Of a stretch of DNA of 64,000 nt, positions 10,165 to 17,504 are shown one piece after another. How positions within the stretch are numbered: position 1 is the stretch's first letter; each line of letters starts with the position of its first letter. A program made the translations under genes and the position numbers. The stretch lies in assembly GCF_024764775.1 (NCBI RefSeq), contig NZ_JALIGC010000038.1, forward strand, positions 310,001 to 374,000, read 5' to 3'. The notes under the pieces are model-generated. The model made no database searches. It had not been told where the DNA came from and saw only the letters and a list, made by a program, of their open reading frames with translations. The stretch comes from Scandinavium manionii. GTDB lineage: Bacteria; Pseudomonadota; Gammaproteobacteria; Enterobacterales; Enterobacteriaceae.

Positions 10165-10278
10165 AAACAAGGAAAATCAATTCATTGATTTTCGGCTGAT
10201 CACCACAAAGAAGGAAAAACCACGCTTTTTCCTTCTTTGTCAGCACTCTCAAGCCGGGGATATCTCCCCGGCTTTTTT
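10165..10278 (+). ncRNA. Candidate small RNA downstream of valS (uncharacterised)
   Basis: Between valS and yjgN lie three consecutive perfect hairpins. The first is at 10172-10193 (10-bp stem, GAAAATCAAT arm). The second is at 10205-10240 (15-bp stem, ACAAAGAAGGAAAAA arm, loop CCACGC). The third is a terminator at 10251-10274 followed by six T. Upstream, TTGAGA at 10135 and a GATAAA-type -10 near 10159 could form a promoter about 10 bases before the first hairpin. Seen: structure and terminator. Inferred: that it is an independent transcript. It could instead be valS 3' UTR. Confidence 0.4.
10251..10278 (+). terminator. Intrinsic terminator (valS / candidate sRNA)
   Basis: A 9-bp stem (AAGCCGGGG / CCCCGGCTT, loop ATATCT) is followed by TTTTTT. 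This is a canonical rho-independent terminator on the plus strand, ending just before the yjgN stop codon on the other strand. It could serve both convergent transcripts. Confidence 0.85.
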
Positions 10279-10281
10279 ATA

Positions 10282-11481
10282 TCAAATAAACGGTAATGCC
10301 GGGAACATGCCTCGGGAGACGGCGGCCAAAAAGCCTTTATCTTCCTGCTCATCAGTATCTGCCAGTGCCAGTGCATCAAGGTCACCCACAACGTTGGTGT
10401 TGTTGGCCAGATAGCGGATAAAACATATTTTCGCCCATGGGTAGGCGAGGCCACACGTCAACATTGTGGCAAGCACCAGTCGCACGATTTGCGCCAGCAT
10501 CCCGATAAAGGTGATGGAAGACTGAAAGCGCAGTGTGTTAGCTAACGTCAGGCCATTAATGAAGATATTGCGCAAAGACGTCACGAAAAACGTTCCGCAT
10601 AACATACCGCCGACAAAGTACAGCAAGTAGCCCATCATTATCTGCGGCATATGTTCGGCTAATAGCGCCTGTTGGGTCATGGCATCCATTTTACCGCTCA
10701 TCGACGCAAAGACGAATGCCATGTAAGTGGGTATCATTAATTTCCCAATGACAATAATGAAAGGCAGAAGAATGAGCATCGCCAGCGTACAGGCGATCAC
10801 GCATTTTTTAATGGAAACATTAATGTCAAAAGCATGCGTACCAAAGCGGGCATTTTTACTCAGCAGCTGCATCCATTTGCCATAGCAAACACCATTCACA
10901 ATCCCGATAAGTATTAACACCGCCACTGCCAGGACAACTACGCGGATAATCAGATCAGTTATATCTGAAACCTCTCCTGATATTTTATTCAAAAGAAAGA
11001 GGACTACCACACCTGCAATCGTGATCACTACCGGCAACCCCAGTAACACCCACATAGCCTGACCATTACGACAGTTAAAACCAAAGCGCACATTATTCAG
11101 CGAGGTCATCATCGCCTCATAACGCAGGCCCTTCACTATCATTAATGGCATAACCAATATCAGAACAATCATCGGAAGCCAATTCAATACCGGGCTGATA
11201 AAACTAAAGATTAGCGTCGTCCCCAGAAGACTGACAAATAACAGAATAAAACTGCAAAATATTGCCCCACCGGTTGCGCTGTATTTAAAACGAGCCCCAT
11301 TCAATTCCATGTTTTCATAGATATAATGCCGAGACTTCACCTTTGCCCATGGGAAATAAATACCCAGGGTAATTATTGTCAGTAAAAAATTCACCAGACA
11401 AATTACAAAAAACCGTCCGGCACTACCATGAAATACAAATCCATGTTGCGTATTGCGAACATCATGCTCAGTCCCAACCAT
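10282..11481 (-). CDS. yjgN: YjgN, DUF898 membrane protein
   Basis: Inner-membrane protein of the DUF898 family, 399 residues, function unknown. It has about eight hydrophobic segments. The FVFHGSAGRFF motif near the N-terminus, LTIITLGIYFPWA (about 34-46) and the ending DKGFLAAVSRGMFPALPFI match E. coli YjgN. A ribosome site (TGGAG) precedes the start. The gene and its upstream spacer are visibly richer in A and T than the flanking genes. Confidence 0.9.
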   Translation of the reverse strand: MVGTEHDVRNTQHGFVFHGSAGRFFVICLVNFLLTIITLGIYFPWAKVKSRHYIYENMELNGARFKYSATGGAIFCSFILLFVSLLGTTLIFSFISPVLNWLPMIVLILVMPLMIVKGLRYEAMMTSLNNVRFGFNCRNGQAMWVLLGLPVVITIAGVVVLFLLNKISGEVSDITDLIIRVVVLAVAVLILIGIVNGVCYGKWMQLLSKNARFGTHAFDINVSIKKCVIACTLAMLILLPFIIVIGKLMIPTYMAFVFASMSGKMDAMTQQALLAEHMPQIMMGYLLYFVGGMLCGTFFVTSLRNIFINGLTLANTLRFQSSITFIGMLAQIVRLVLATMLTCGLAYPWAKICFIRYLANNTNVVGDLDALALADTDEQEDKGFLAAVSRGMFPALPFI

Positions 11482-11674
11482 ACAAATAAAACTCCATTTT
11501 ATTTAAAAATATAAATCCACTGAATAAAATACTTTGAGAAACATCCCACGATAGTATGAGCCTTATGCAATCCCAACGGCAAGTCGGTGACGGCGTGGAA
11601 ATGGACCTTGCACAGATTTAATGAGAGTGGTATTAAATAAAAAAATGATTGAAGTATTTATATTGAGTAATTAA
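11482..11674. promoter_or_regulatory. AT-rich divergent spacer yjgN / yjgM
   Basis: 193 bases of AT-rich DNA with several TATAAA/TAAAAT-like hexamers. The promoters of both divergent genes should lie here, but none stands out enough to assign. The ribosome site in front of yjgM is weak (TTGAG). Confidence 0.4.
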
Positions 11675-12178
11675 ATGAATGCAGTCTCCGCACAACCGTT
11701 CGCGTTACGCGCCCTCGCACCTGAAGATAATGCCGCCATCGCGCGCGTCATCCGCACCGTCTCCGCTGAATACGGCCTCACGGCTGATAAAGGCTACACC
11801 GTAGCCGATCCTAATCTGGACGAGTTGTACCAGGTTTACAGTCAACCGGACCACGCCTACTGGGTGATTGAGCAAGACGGCCAGGTTGTGGGCGGCGGCG
11901 GGGTTGCGCCGTTAAAATGCAGTGAAATCGGTATTTGTGAACTGCAAAAAATGTACTTTCTGCCGACGGCTCGCGGGAAAGGCCTGGCGAAGAAGCTAGC
12001 GCTGATGGCGATGGACTACGCCCGGGAGCAGGGGTTTACCCGCTGCTATCTGGAAACGACAGCGTTTCTGACGGACGCCATCGCGCTGTATGAACGCCTC
12101 GGTTTTGAGCATATTGATGAGCCACTGGGCTGTACCGGCCATGTGGACTGTGAAGTGCGGATGTTGAAAACGCTGTAA
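11675..12178 (+). CDS. yjgM: YjgM, GNAT-family N-acetyltransferase
   Basis: A 167-residue acetyl-CoA-dependent acyltransferase. The GNAT motif A is seen as LPTARGKGLAKKLALMAMDYA (about 98-118), where RGKGLAKK binds the CoA pyrophosphate. A conserved LYERLGFEHIDEPLGCTGHVDCEVRM ending matches E. coli YjgM. The substrate cannot be told from sequence. It is monocistronic, converging on miaE. Confidence 0.88.
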   Translation: MNAVSAQPFALRALAPEDNAAIARVIRTVSAEYGLTADKGYTVADPNLDELYQVYSQPDHAYWVIEQDGQVVGGGGVAPLKCSEIGICELQKMYFLPTARGKGLAKKLALMAMDYAREQGFTRCYLETTAFLTDAIALYERLGFEHIDEPLGCTGHVDCEVRMLKTL

Positions 12179-12200
12179 TGCGGTTTGGTGCGGGGTTCTT

Positions 12201-12246
12201 CCCCCTCACCTCTGCCCTCTCTCTGTACACTCCCTCAGGGAGTGGG
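12201..12246. repeat. GC-rich palindromic repeat, degenerate copy
   Basis: A CCCTCAC...CCCTCTCT...CCCTCAGGGAG stretch between yjgM and miaE belongs to the same sequence family as the copies at 20024, 37691 and 53983-54132. It runs into the last codons of miaE, so the repeat may have remodelled the miaE C-terminus. Confidence 0.5.
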
Positions 12247-12996
12247 TATCCCGCTATGAAAACGAAACTCTGCATCTGGCGTCAAAATCAGCGCCGCTTC
12301 CACTTCTCCAAAATGTCGCACGCGCGGGGTGATATCGTCGTCTGACACCTGCTGAGCCAGCGCCAGATAATCCTGATAATGCCGCGCCTCGGAGCGCAGC
12401 AGCGACAGATAAAACTTCTGCAAATCCTCATCCAGATACGACGCCAGCGCAGCAAAACGCTCGCAGGAACGCGCCTCGATGTACGCTCCGCAAATCAGCT
12501 TGTCGATAAGCGTCAGCGGTTCGTGAGTGCGCACTTCCTTGAGCATACCTTTGGCGTAGCGGCTGGCGGTTATCTTCACGTACGGAATGTCTCGCGCAGT
12601 CATGATTTCCCGCACCTGCCAGAAGTGATGCAGCTCCTCTTTGATGAGCAGCACCATACTGTCGATGAGTTGTCGGCCCCAGACATCATCGGTCTGCGGC
12701 ATCACGCTTTTGCCAATCTGCTTTTGCAGGGCGGCAAAATCAGGCTCCGGGCCACCACGAAACGCAAAGGCTTCGTACGGCTGTAGCCACGCCAGCAACG
12801 CGTCGGCCCCGTCTTTGTCGGCCACGTATTTGCGTACCAATAGCATGGCGGTCTGCGCGGCTTTCAGCTCGCACACCAGATGGTCAGTCAGCAACAGAGG
12901 AAGGTGTTCAGGAGAACGGGCCTGGTCTATCCACGCCTGCGGCGTAGGGCACTGCAGAAAGGTTAAAACAGGAGCGAGTATTTGCGGGTAATGCAT
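12235..12996 (-). CDS. miaE: MiaE, tRNA 2-methylthio-N6-isopentenyladenosine-37 hydroxylase
   Basis: O2-dependent non-haem di-iron monooxygenase that hydroxylates ms2i6A37 to ms2io6A37 in tRNAs reading UNN codons. It has 253 residues in a ferritin-like helical bundle. Iron-ligand segments are seen as KEELHHF, IEARSCERF and RSEARHYQDY. The gene is present in Salmonella but absent from E. coli K-12, so its retention here is informative for phylogeny. The start is the ATG at 12994-12996. The 3' end overlaps a palindromic repeat. Confidence 0.93.
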   Translation of the reverse strand: MHYPQILAPVLTFLQCPTPQAWIDQARSPEHLPLLLTDHLVCELKAAQTAMLLVRKYVADKDGADALLAWLQPYEAFAFRGGPEPDFAALQKQIGKSVMPQTDDVWGRQLIDSMVLLIKEELHHFWQVREIMTARDIPYVKITASRYAKGMLKEVRTHEPLTLIDKLICGAYIEARSCERFAALASYLDEDLQKFYLSLLRSEARHYQDYLALAQQVSDDDITPRVRHFGEVEAALILTPDAEFRFHSGIPTP

Positions 12997-13029
12997 GAGT
13001 CTTGCGCGGTCTCGTGGATAAACTCTGAA

Positions 13030-13057
13030 TAAAATGCGGCAGCTCGCGCTGCCGCAT
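13030..13057 (-). terminator. Intrinsic terminator of rraB
   Basis: A perfect 10-bp stem (ATGCGGCAGC / GCTGCCGCAT) with a 4-base loop. On the minus strand it is followed by TTTTA. It lies 10 bases after the rraB stop. Confidence 0.85.
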
Positions 13058-13067
13058 CCGTCATGAC

Positions 13068-13493
13068 TTAGTGGCGAACGCCATCGTCGTCTTCGTCGAT
13101 CTCGTCTTCGTCATCACCTTCTTCGCCTTCACCGTTCGGATCTTCGAAGTAGGTTCCCCAGCCGTCATATTCCACGCCAAACTTCTCAGCGAGGTTCATC
13201 AGCTGTTCAACCTGTGAATCGATGAGCTCTGGGTTCAGGGCACATTCGCTGAGTGCGTCGCAGCAGATAACCACTTCGCCGCCCTCTTCCACTTCCAGCT
13301 CTTCCGGCTCGGTCACTTCGTAACCCAGTTTGAAGACTTCAACCGCCACTTTCTCAAGCGTTTCAAAATCGTCCGCAGAGAAATGGTGCTCGATGGTGTA
13401 CAGCGCGTCCGGATCGCTGCCATCATCCAGTAACTCTTCAATAATCAGACGCGTCTCTTCACGCTGCTCTTCCAGGTGCTCCGGGTTTGCCAT
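13068..13493 (-). CDS. rraB: RraB, inhibitor of RNase E
   Basis: Binds the C-terminal scaffold of RNase E and changes degradosome composition and activity. It has 141 residues, about the E. coli length (138), very acidic, with a run of Asp/Glu at the C-terminus before DDGVRH. The start at 13491-13493 follows AGGAACGAG and gives MANPEHLEEQREETRLIIEE, the E. coli N-terminus. The longer frame beginning at 13535 would add 14 residues without a comparable ribosome site. It is divergent from argI. Confidence 0.95.
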   Translation of the reverse strand: MANPEHLEEQREETRLIIEELLDDGSDPDALYTIEHHFSADDFETLEKVAVEVFKLGYEVTEPEELEVEEGGEVVICCDALSECALNPELIDSQVEQLMNLAEKFGVEYDGWGTYFEDPNGEGEEGDDEDEIDEDDDGVRH

Positions 13494-13585
13494 AGCTCGT
13501 TCCTCATGATGTGCGGCAGATACTTCTATTTTCACATACCGCAGTCAATGCCTCCACCTTTCCGAGAAAGAATTGTGAAACGGGG

Positions 13586-13629
13586 TTGCAAATGAATATT
13601 CATACATATAAATTGAATTTTAATTCAAT
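13586..13629 (+). promoter_or_regulatory. argI promoter with tandem ARG boxes
   Basis: Two ArgR-type boxes are seen: AATGAATATTCATACATA at 13591-13608 and ATTGAATTTTAATTCAAT at 13612-13629, separated by 3 bases as in E. coli argI. A TTGCAA hexamer at 13586 overlaps the first box, so bound ArgR-arginine would block RNA polymerase. Confidence 0.88.
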
Positions 13630-13656
13630 AAGTGGCTTAAGCCATGAGAGGAAAAT

Positions 13657-14664
13657 ATGTCTGCGTTATATCAGAACCATTTTTTGAAATTACTGGATTT
13701 TACCCCTGCGCAACTCACTCACCTGCTGGCGCTGGCCGCACAGCTGAAAGCCGATAAAAAAAGCGGCAACGAAGTGCCAAAACTGACCGGCAAAAACATC
13801 GCGCTCATCTTCGAAAAAGACTCGACCCGTACCCGATGCTCTTTCGAAGTTGCCGCATACGATCAGGGGGCACGCGTCACTTACCTCGGCCCAAGCGGCA
13901 GCCAGATTGGCCATAAAGAATCGATTAAAGACACCGCCCGGGTGCTGGGCCGGATGTATGACGGCATTCAGTATCGCGGCCACGGTCAGGAAGTCGTTGA
14001 AACCCTGGCGCAATATGCAGGCGTTCCGGTGTGGAATGGGCTGACCAACGAGTTCCACCCAACCCAACTGCTGGCCGATTTGCTGACCATGCAGGAACAC
14101 CTGCCGGGCAAAGCGTTCAATGAGATGACGCTGGTATATGCGGGCGATGCACGCAACAACATGGGAAATTCGATGCTCGAAGCAGCGGCGTTGACGGGGC
14201 TGGATTTACGCCTGGTGGCCCCGCAAAGCTGCTGGCCAGAAGCGAGCCTGGTTGCGGAATGCAAAGCGCTGGCGCAAAAAAATGGCGGCGATATCACCCT
14301 GACGGAAGATGTCACTGCTGGCGTGAAAGACGCCGATTTCATCTATACCGATGTGTGGGTGTCGATGGGCGAAGCGAAGTCAAAATGGGCCGAACGTATC
14401 GGGCTGCTGCGTGACTACCAGGTGAATAAAAACATGCTGGCGCTGACCGGTAACCCGCAGGTGAAGTTCCTGCACTGTCTGCCAGCATTCCATGATGATG
14501 AGACCACGCTCGGAAAACAGATGGCCGAAGAGTACGGTTTACACGGTGGGATGGAGGTCACGGACGAGGTATTTGAGTCGGAAGCGAGCATTGTATTCGA
14601 TCAAGCCGAAAACCGGATGCATACCATTAAAGCGGTGATGGTGGCGACGCTGGCACAGGCTTGA
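13657..14664 (+). CDS. argI: ArgI, ornithine carbamoyltransferase
   Basis: Catalyses carbamoyl phosphate plus L-ornithine to L-citrulline in arginine biosynthesis. It has 335 residues (E. coli 334). The carbamoyl-phosphate motif STRTR is at 56-60, HPTQ near 133-136 and HCLP near 272-275, the last carrying the ornithine-side cysteine. It is a cytoplasmic trimer. It is preceded by two ARG boxes, so it is probably repressed by ArgR with arginine. It is the only OTCase in the window, at the argI position rather than that of the K-12 argF copy. Confidence 0.97.
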   Translation: MSALYQNHFLKLLDFTPAQLTHLLALAAQLKADKKSGNEVPKLTGKNIALIFEKDSTRTRCSFEVAAYDQGARVTYLGPSGSQIGHKESIKDTARVLGRMYDGIQYRGHGQEVVETLAQYAGVPVWNGLTNEFHPTQLLADLLTMQEHLPGKAFNEMTLVYAGDARNNMGNSMLEAAALTGLDLRLVAPQSCWPEASLVAECKALAQKNGGDITLTEDVTAGVKDADFIYTDVWVSMGEAKSKWAERIGLLRDYQVNKNMLALTGNPQVKFLHCLPAFHDDETTLGKQMAEEYGLHGGMEVTDEVFESEASIVFDQAENRMHTIKAVMVATLAQA

Positions 14665-14671
14665 TCCCCTG

Positions 14672-14750
14672 GATATGCCCGGCGGCGCGTTGCTTGCCGG
14701 GCATACAAAACGGTCGCAGGCCCGGTCAGCGCAGTGCCACCGGGCATATC
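14672..14750. repeat. REP/BIME element
   Basis: Begins GATATGCCCGG and ends CCGGGCATATC, perfect terminal arms enclosing two REP units. It lies between the convergent genes argI and yjgK. Confidence 0.85.
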
Positions 14751-14760
14751 AAACTCACGA

Positions 14761-15213
14761 TCATTCAACCAACATCTTCACCACCGCCTTGCGCACTTTC
14801 GCAGGCGTGCCCACGGCGCACAGCGGTTTATGCACTTCGCCGGGGTAAAACACCACGAAATCGCCTTCGCTCAGCACCACGGTTTTTTCCTGCACGCCTT
14901 CCGGCAGAAACGCGATGTCTTTATCGGCCAGCCAGTCGGTGTCCGGCTTGCCCGCGGGCTGGGTGCTAAACGTCATCCCTTCCTGGCCTTTGAGAATGAT
15001 TTGAATATCGAGATATTTCGCATGATATTCCGCGCGACGCTCCGCAAACGGCTCAGTGCTGTCTTCGGAAATCAGATAAAACAGTCGGTTACCGTCGATA
15101 TCATGTTTCCCAAGCGGCGTGGCGTCAGTCACGTGTGACTTAACGTATTCGATGGCCTGACGCAGTTCCAGCGGCAGCCAGCTATGCAAATGGTGAATAT
15201 TTCCGGCGATCAT
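14761..15213 (-). CDS. yjgK: YjgK, YhcH/YjgK/YiaL (DUF386) family protein
   Basis: A small cupin-like protein of 150 residues related to EbgC and YhcH, a family linked to carbohydrate handling and biofilm regulation in E. coli. Its specific substrate is unknown. Putative metal-site residues are seen in YHAKYLDIQIILKG, FLPEGVQEK and FYPGEVHKP. The start at 15211-15213 is preceded by TTTGGAGG. It is divergent from the pyrL-pyrBI operon. Confidence 0.88.
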   Translation of the reverse strand: MIAGNIHHLHSWLPLELRQAIEYVKSHVTDATPLGKHDIDGNRLFYLISEDSTEPFAERRAEYHAKYLDIQIILKGQEGMTFSTQPAGKPDTDWLADKDIAFLPEGVQEKTVVLSEGDFVVFYPGEVHKPLCAVGTPAKVRKAVVKMLVE

Positions 15214-15355
15214 TCAAACCTCCAAATATAAAACAACGTTTCATTTTAAATTTTTATACGCGCAATCACCGGGCCACACCACTCCTTTTTTAGGGATATT
15301 TGCACTGCCGCAGGATCTTTTGAGGCAAACGTTTTCCTGTCTGTGAACGAATCGC

Positions 15356-15396
15356 TTGAATCCCGCGCTTAGCTGCGTATAATGCCAGCCGATTTG
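15356..15396 (+). promoter_or_regulatory. pyrLBI promoter and initially transcribed region
   Basis: TTGAAT at 15356-15361 and TATAAT at 15378-15383 are spaced by 16 bases. The start region reads CCGATTTGCCGGGAGG. In E. coli the AATTTG start allows UTP-sensitive reiterative addition of U. The TTT run is kept here but the first bases are GA rather than AA. Confidence 0.85.
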
Positions 15397-15408
15397 CCGG
15401 GAGGAAGC

Positions 15409-15546
15409 ATGGTCAACTGCGTTCGACATTCTGTCTTACCGCGTCTGAAAACAGACGCTGGCCTGCCGTTTTTCTCCCGTTGCATCACCCCATTCAAGAA
15501 GCCCCTTTTTAAGGGGCTTTTTTTTTGCCCAGGCGTCAGGAGATAA
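15409..15546 (+). CDS. pyrL: PyrL, pyrBI leader peptide
   Basis: A 45-codon leader peptide with N-terminus MVNCVRH and C-terminus FFCPGVRR, recognisably the E. coli PyrL (44 residues). It is preceded by GGGAGGAAGC. It couples translation to transcription. When UTP is low, polymerase pauses, the ribosome catches up and blocks the terminator at 15499-15526. The reading frame runs through that terminator and stops 3 bases before the pyrB ATG, as required by the mechanism. The residues in the middle (30-36) differ from E. coli because they are encoded by the hairpin itself. Confidence 0.93.
   Translation: MVNCVRHSVLPRLKTDAGLPFFSRCITPFKKPLFKGLFFCPGVRR
15499..15526 (+). terminator. pyrBI attenuator
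   Basis: Stem AAGCCCC / GGGGCTT with loop TTTTTAA, followed by nine T. It lies inside the pyrL reading frame, 23 bases before pyrB. This is the UTP-responsive attenuator. Confidence 0.95.
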
Positions 15547-15548
15547 CC

Positions 15549-16484
15549 ATGGCTAATCCGCTATATCAAAAACATATCATTTCCATAAACGATCTCAGCC
15601 GCGAAGACCTCGAACTGGTGCTGGCGACTGCCGCCAAACTGAAAGCGCACCCACAGCCGGAGTTGCTGAAGCATAAGGTTATTGCCAGCTGCTTCTTTGA
15701 GGCCTCTACCCGCACCCGCCTCTCGTTTGAAACCTCGATGCACCGTCTGGGCGCGAGCGTGGTGGGCTTCTCGGACAGCGCCAACACCTCGCTGGGCAAA
15801 AAAGGTGAAACCCTCGCCGACACCATTTCCGTTATCAGTACCTACGTGGACGCGATTGTGATGCGCCACCCGCAAGAAGGCGCGGCGCGTCTGGCGACCG
15901 AGTTTTCCGGCAACGTGCCCATCCTCAACGCCGGTGACGGTGCCAACCAGCATCCGACGCAAACCCTGCTCGACCTGTTCACCATTCAGGAAACTCAGGG
16001 CCGTCTGGAAAACTTAAGCATCGCGATGGTCGGCGACCTGAAATATGGCCGTACCGTGCATTCTCTGACCCAGGCGCTGGCGAAGTTTAACGGTAACCGT
16101 TTCTACTTTATCGCCCCGGACGCGCTGGCGATGCCGCAGTACATTCTCGATATGCTCGATGATAAAGGCATTGCCTGGAGCCTGCACGGCACCATTGAAG
16201 AGGTGATGGCGGACGTGGATATTCTGTATATGACTCGCGTGCAGAAAGAGCGTCTGGACCCGTCCGAATACGCCAACGTGAAAGCACAGTTTGTCCTGCG
16301 GGCGGCAGATCTTGAAGGCGCGCGCAGCAACATGAAGGTGCTGCACCCGCTGCCACGCATTGATGAAATCACTACCGATGTCGATAAAACGCCGCACGCC
16401 TGGTACTTCCAGCAGGCCGGTAACGGCATCTTCGCGCGCCAGGCGTTACTGGCGCTGGTTTTGAACAGCGACCTGGCACTGTAA
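15549..16484 (+). CDS. pyrB: PyrB, aspartate carbamoyltransferase catalytic chain
   Basis: Condenses carbamoyl phosphate and L-aspartate to N-carbamoyl-L-aspartate, the first committed step of pyrimidine synthesis. It has 311 residues. STRTR at 53-57 binds carbamoyl phosphate, HPTQ lies near 134-137 and HPLPR near 265-269. The start at 15549 follows CAGGAGATAACC. An in-frame codon upstream overlaps pyrL and is not needed. It forms the c6r6 holoenzyme with PyrI encoded downstream. Confidence 0.98.
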   Translation: MANPLYQKHIISINDLSREDLELVLATAAKLKAHPQPELLKHKVIASCFFEASTRTRLSFETSMHRLGASVVGFSDSANTSLGKKGETLADTISVISTYVDAIVMRHPQEGAARLATEFSGNVPILNAGDGANQHPTQTLLDLFTIQETQGRLENLSIAMVGDLKYGRTVHSLTQALAKFNGNRFYFIAPDALAMPQYILDMLDDKGIAWSLHGTIEEVMADVDILYMTRVQKERLDPSEYANVKAQFVLRAADLEGARSNMKVLHPLPRIDEITTDVDKTPHAWYFQQAGNGIFARQALLALVLNSDLAL

Positions 16485-16495
16485 GGGGAATGATG

Positions 16496-16957
16496 ATGAC
16501 ACACGATAATAAACTTCAGGTAGAAGCCATCAAACGTGGCACGGTGATTGACCATATCCCGGCACAAATCGGCTTTAAGCTGCTGACGCTGTTCAAACTG
16601 ACCGAAACCGACCAGCGCATCACCATCGGCCTGAACCTGCCATCCGGCGAAATGGGCCGTAAAGATTTGATTAAGATTGAGAACACTTTCCTGACCGACG
16701 AGCAGGTCAACCAGCTGTCGCTGTATGCACCGCAGGCCACGGTGAACCGCATCGACGAATATGAAGTGGTGGGCAAGTCACGCCCCAGCCTGCCGGAGCG
16801 TATCGAAAACGTGCTGGTGTGCCCAAACAGCAATTGCATCAGCCACGCGGAACCGGTTTCTTCGAGCTTTAGCGTCAAAAAGCGCACCGACGATATCGCC
16901 CTGAAGTGCAAATACTGTGAAAAAGAGTTCTCTCATACTGTGGTGTTGGCCAACTAA
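16496..16957 (+). CDS. pyrI: PyrI, aspartate carbamoyltransferase regulatory chain
   Basis: Binds CTP, UTP and ATP and transmits allosteric control to PyrB. It has 153 residues. The structural zinc site is seen as CPNSNC and CKYC near the C-terminus. Three successive ATG codons occur (16490, 16493, 16496). The third gives the E. coli N-terminus MTHDNKLQVEAIKRG and sits 7 bases from GGGG. It follows pyrB by 11 bases in the pyrBI operon. Confidence 0.97.
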   Translation: MTHDNKLQVEAIKRGTVIDHIPAQIGFKLLTLFKLTETDQRITIGLNLPSGEMGRKDLIKIENTFLTDEQVNQLSLYAPQATVNRIDEYEVVGKSRPSLPERIENVLVCPNSNCISHAEPVSSSFSVKKRTDDIALKCKYCEKEFSHTVVLAN

Positions 16958-16963
16958 TTGAGG

Positions 16964-16999
16964 TTGGTATCAGAAGCCGGGCTGCCTATAATGGCCCGG
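16964..16999 (+). promoter_or_regulatory. ridA promoter with -10 inside a hairpin
   Basis: TTGGTA at 16964-16969 and TATAAT at 16987-16992 are separated by 17 bases. CCGGGC (16977-16982) and GCCCGG (16994-16999) form a stem with the -10 in the loop. The stem may also trim the pyrBI 3' end. Confidence 0.7.
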
Positions 17000-17040
17000 T
17001 TACGCCAGAACCTAATCCCGCTGTCACAAATGGAGACAAC

Positions 17041-17427
17041 ATGACTAAAGTTATCGCGACGGAAAATGCACCCGCAGCCATCGGCCCATACGTTCAGGGC
17101 GTTGATTTAGGCAGTATGATTATCACGTCCGGTCAGATCCCGGTGTGCCCGAAAACCGGCACCGTAGCAGAAGACGTTTCCGCGCAGGCGCGCCAGTCGC
17201 TGGAAAACGTGCAGGCTATCGTTGAAGCTGCGGGCCTGAAAGTGGGCGATATCGTGAAAACCACCGTTTTCGTGAAAGATCTCAATGATTTTGCCACCGT
17301 TAACGCCACTTATGAAGCATTCTTCACCGAGCATAATGCCACCTTCCCGGCACGTTCTTGTGTGGAAGTCGCGCGTCTGCCGAAAGATGTGAAAATTGAA
17401 ATCGAAGCGATTGCTGTTCGTCGTTAA
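17041..17427 (+). CDS. ridA: RidA, 2-iminobutanoate/2-iminopropanoate deaminase
   Basis: Trimeric cytoplasmic enzyme that hydrolyses reactive enamine/imine intermediates released by PLP dehydratases such as IlvA, protecting other PLP enzymes. It has 128 residues. The conserved region ending FPARSCVEVARLPKDVKIEIEAIAVRR contains the substrate-binding arginine, and the N-terminal APAAIGPYVQGV loop is conserved. The start follows TGGAGACAAC. It has its own promoter downstream of pyrI. Confidence 0.97.
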   Translation: MTKVIATENAPAAIGPYVQGVDLGSMIITSGQIPVCPKTGTVAEDVSAQARQSLENVQAIVEAAGLKVGDIVKTTVFVKDLNDFATVNATYEAFFTEHNATFPARSCVEVARLPKDVKIEIEAIAVRR

Positions 17428-17438
17428 TCGCCACACAT

Positions 17439-17498
17439 GCCCGGCGGCATTACGCCACCGGGTTTTGTAGGCCCGTGTAAGCAAAGCGCCACCGGGCA
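17439..17498. repeat. REP/BIME element
   Basis: GCCCGGCGGCATTACGCCACCGGG followed by an inverted unit ending GCGCCACCGGGC. It lies between the convergent genes ridA and the hexosaminidase gene. Confidence 0.8.
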
Positions 17499-17504
17499 AC
17501 CGTT

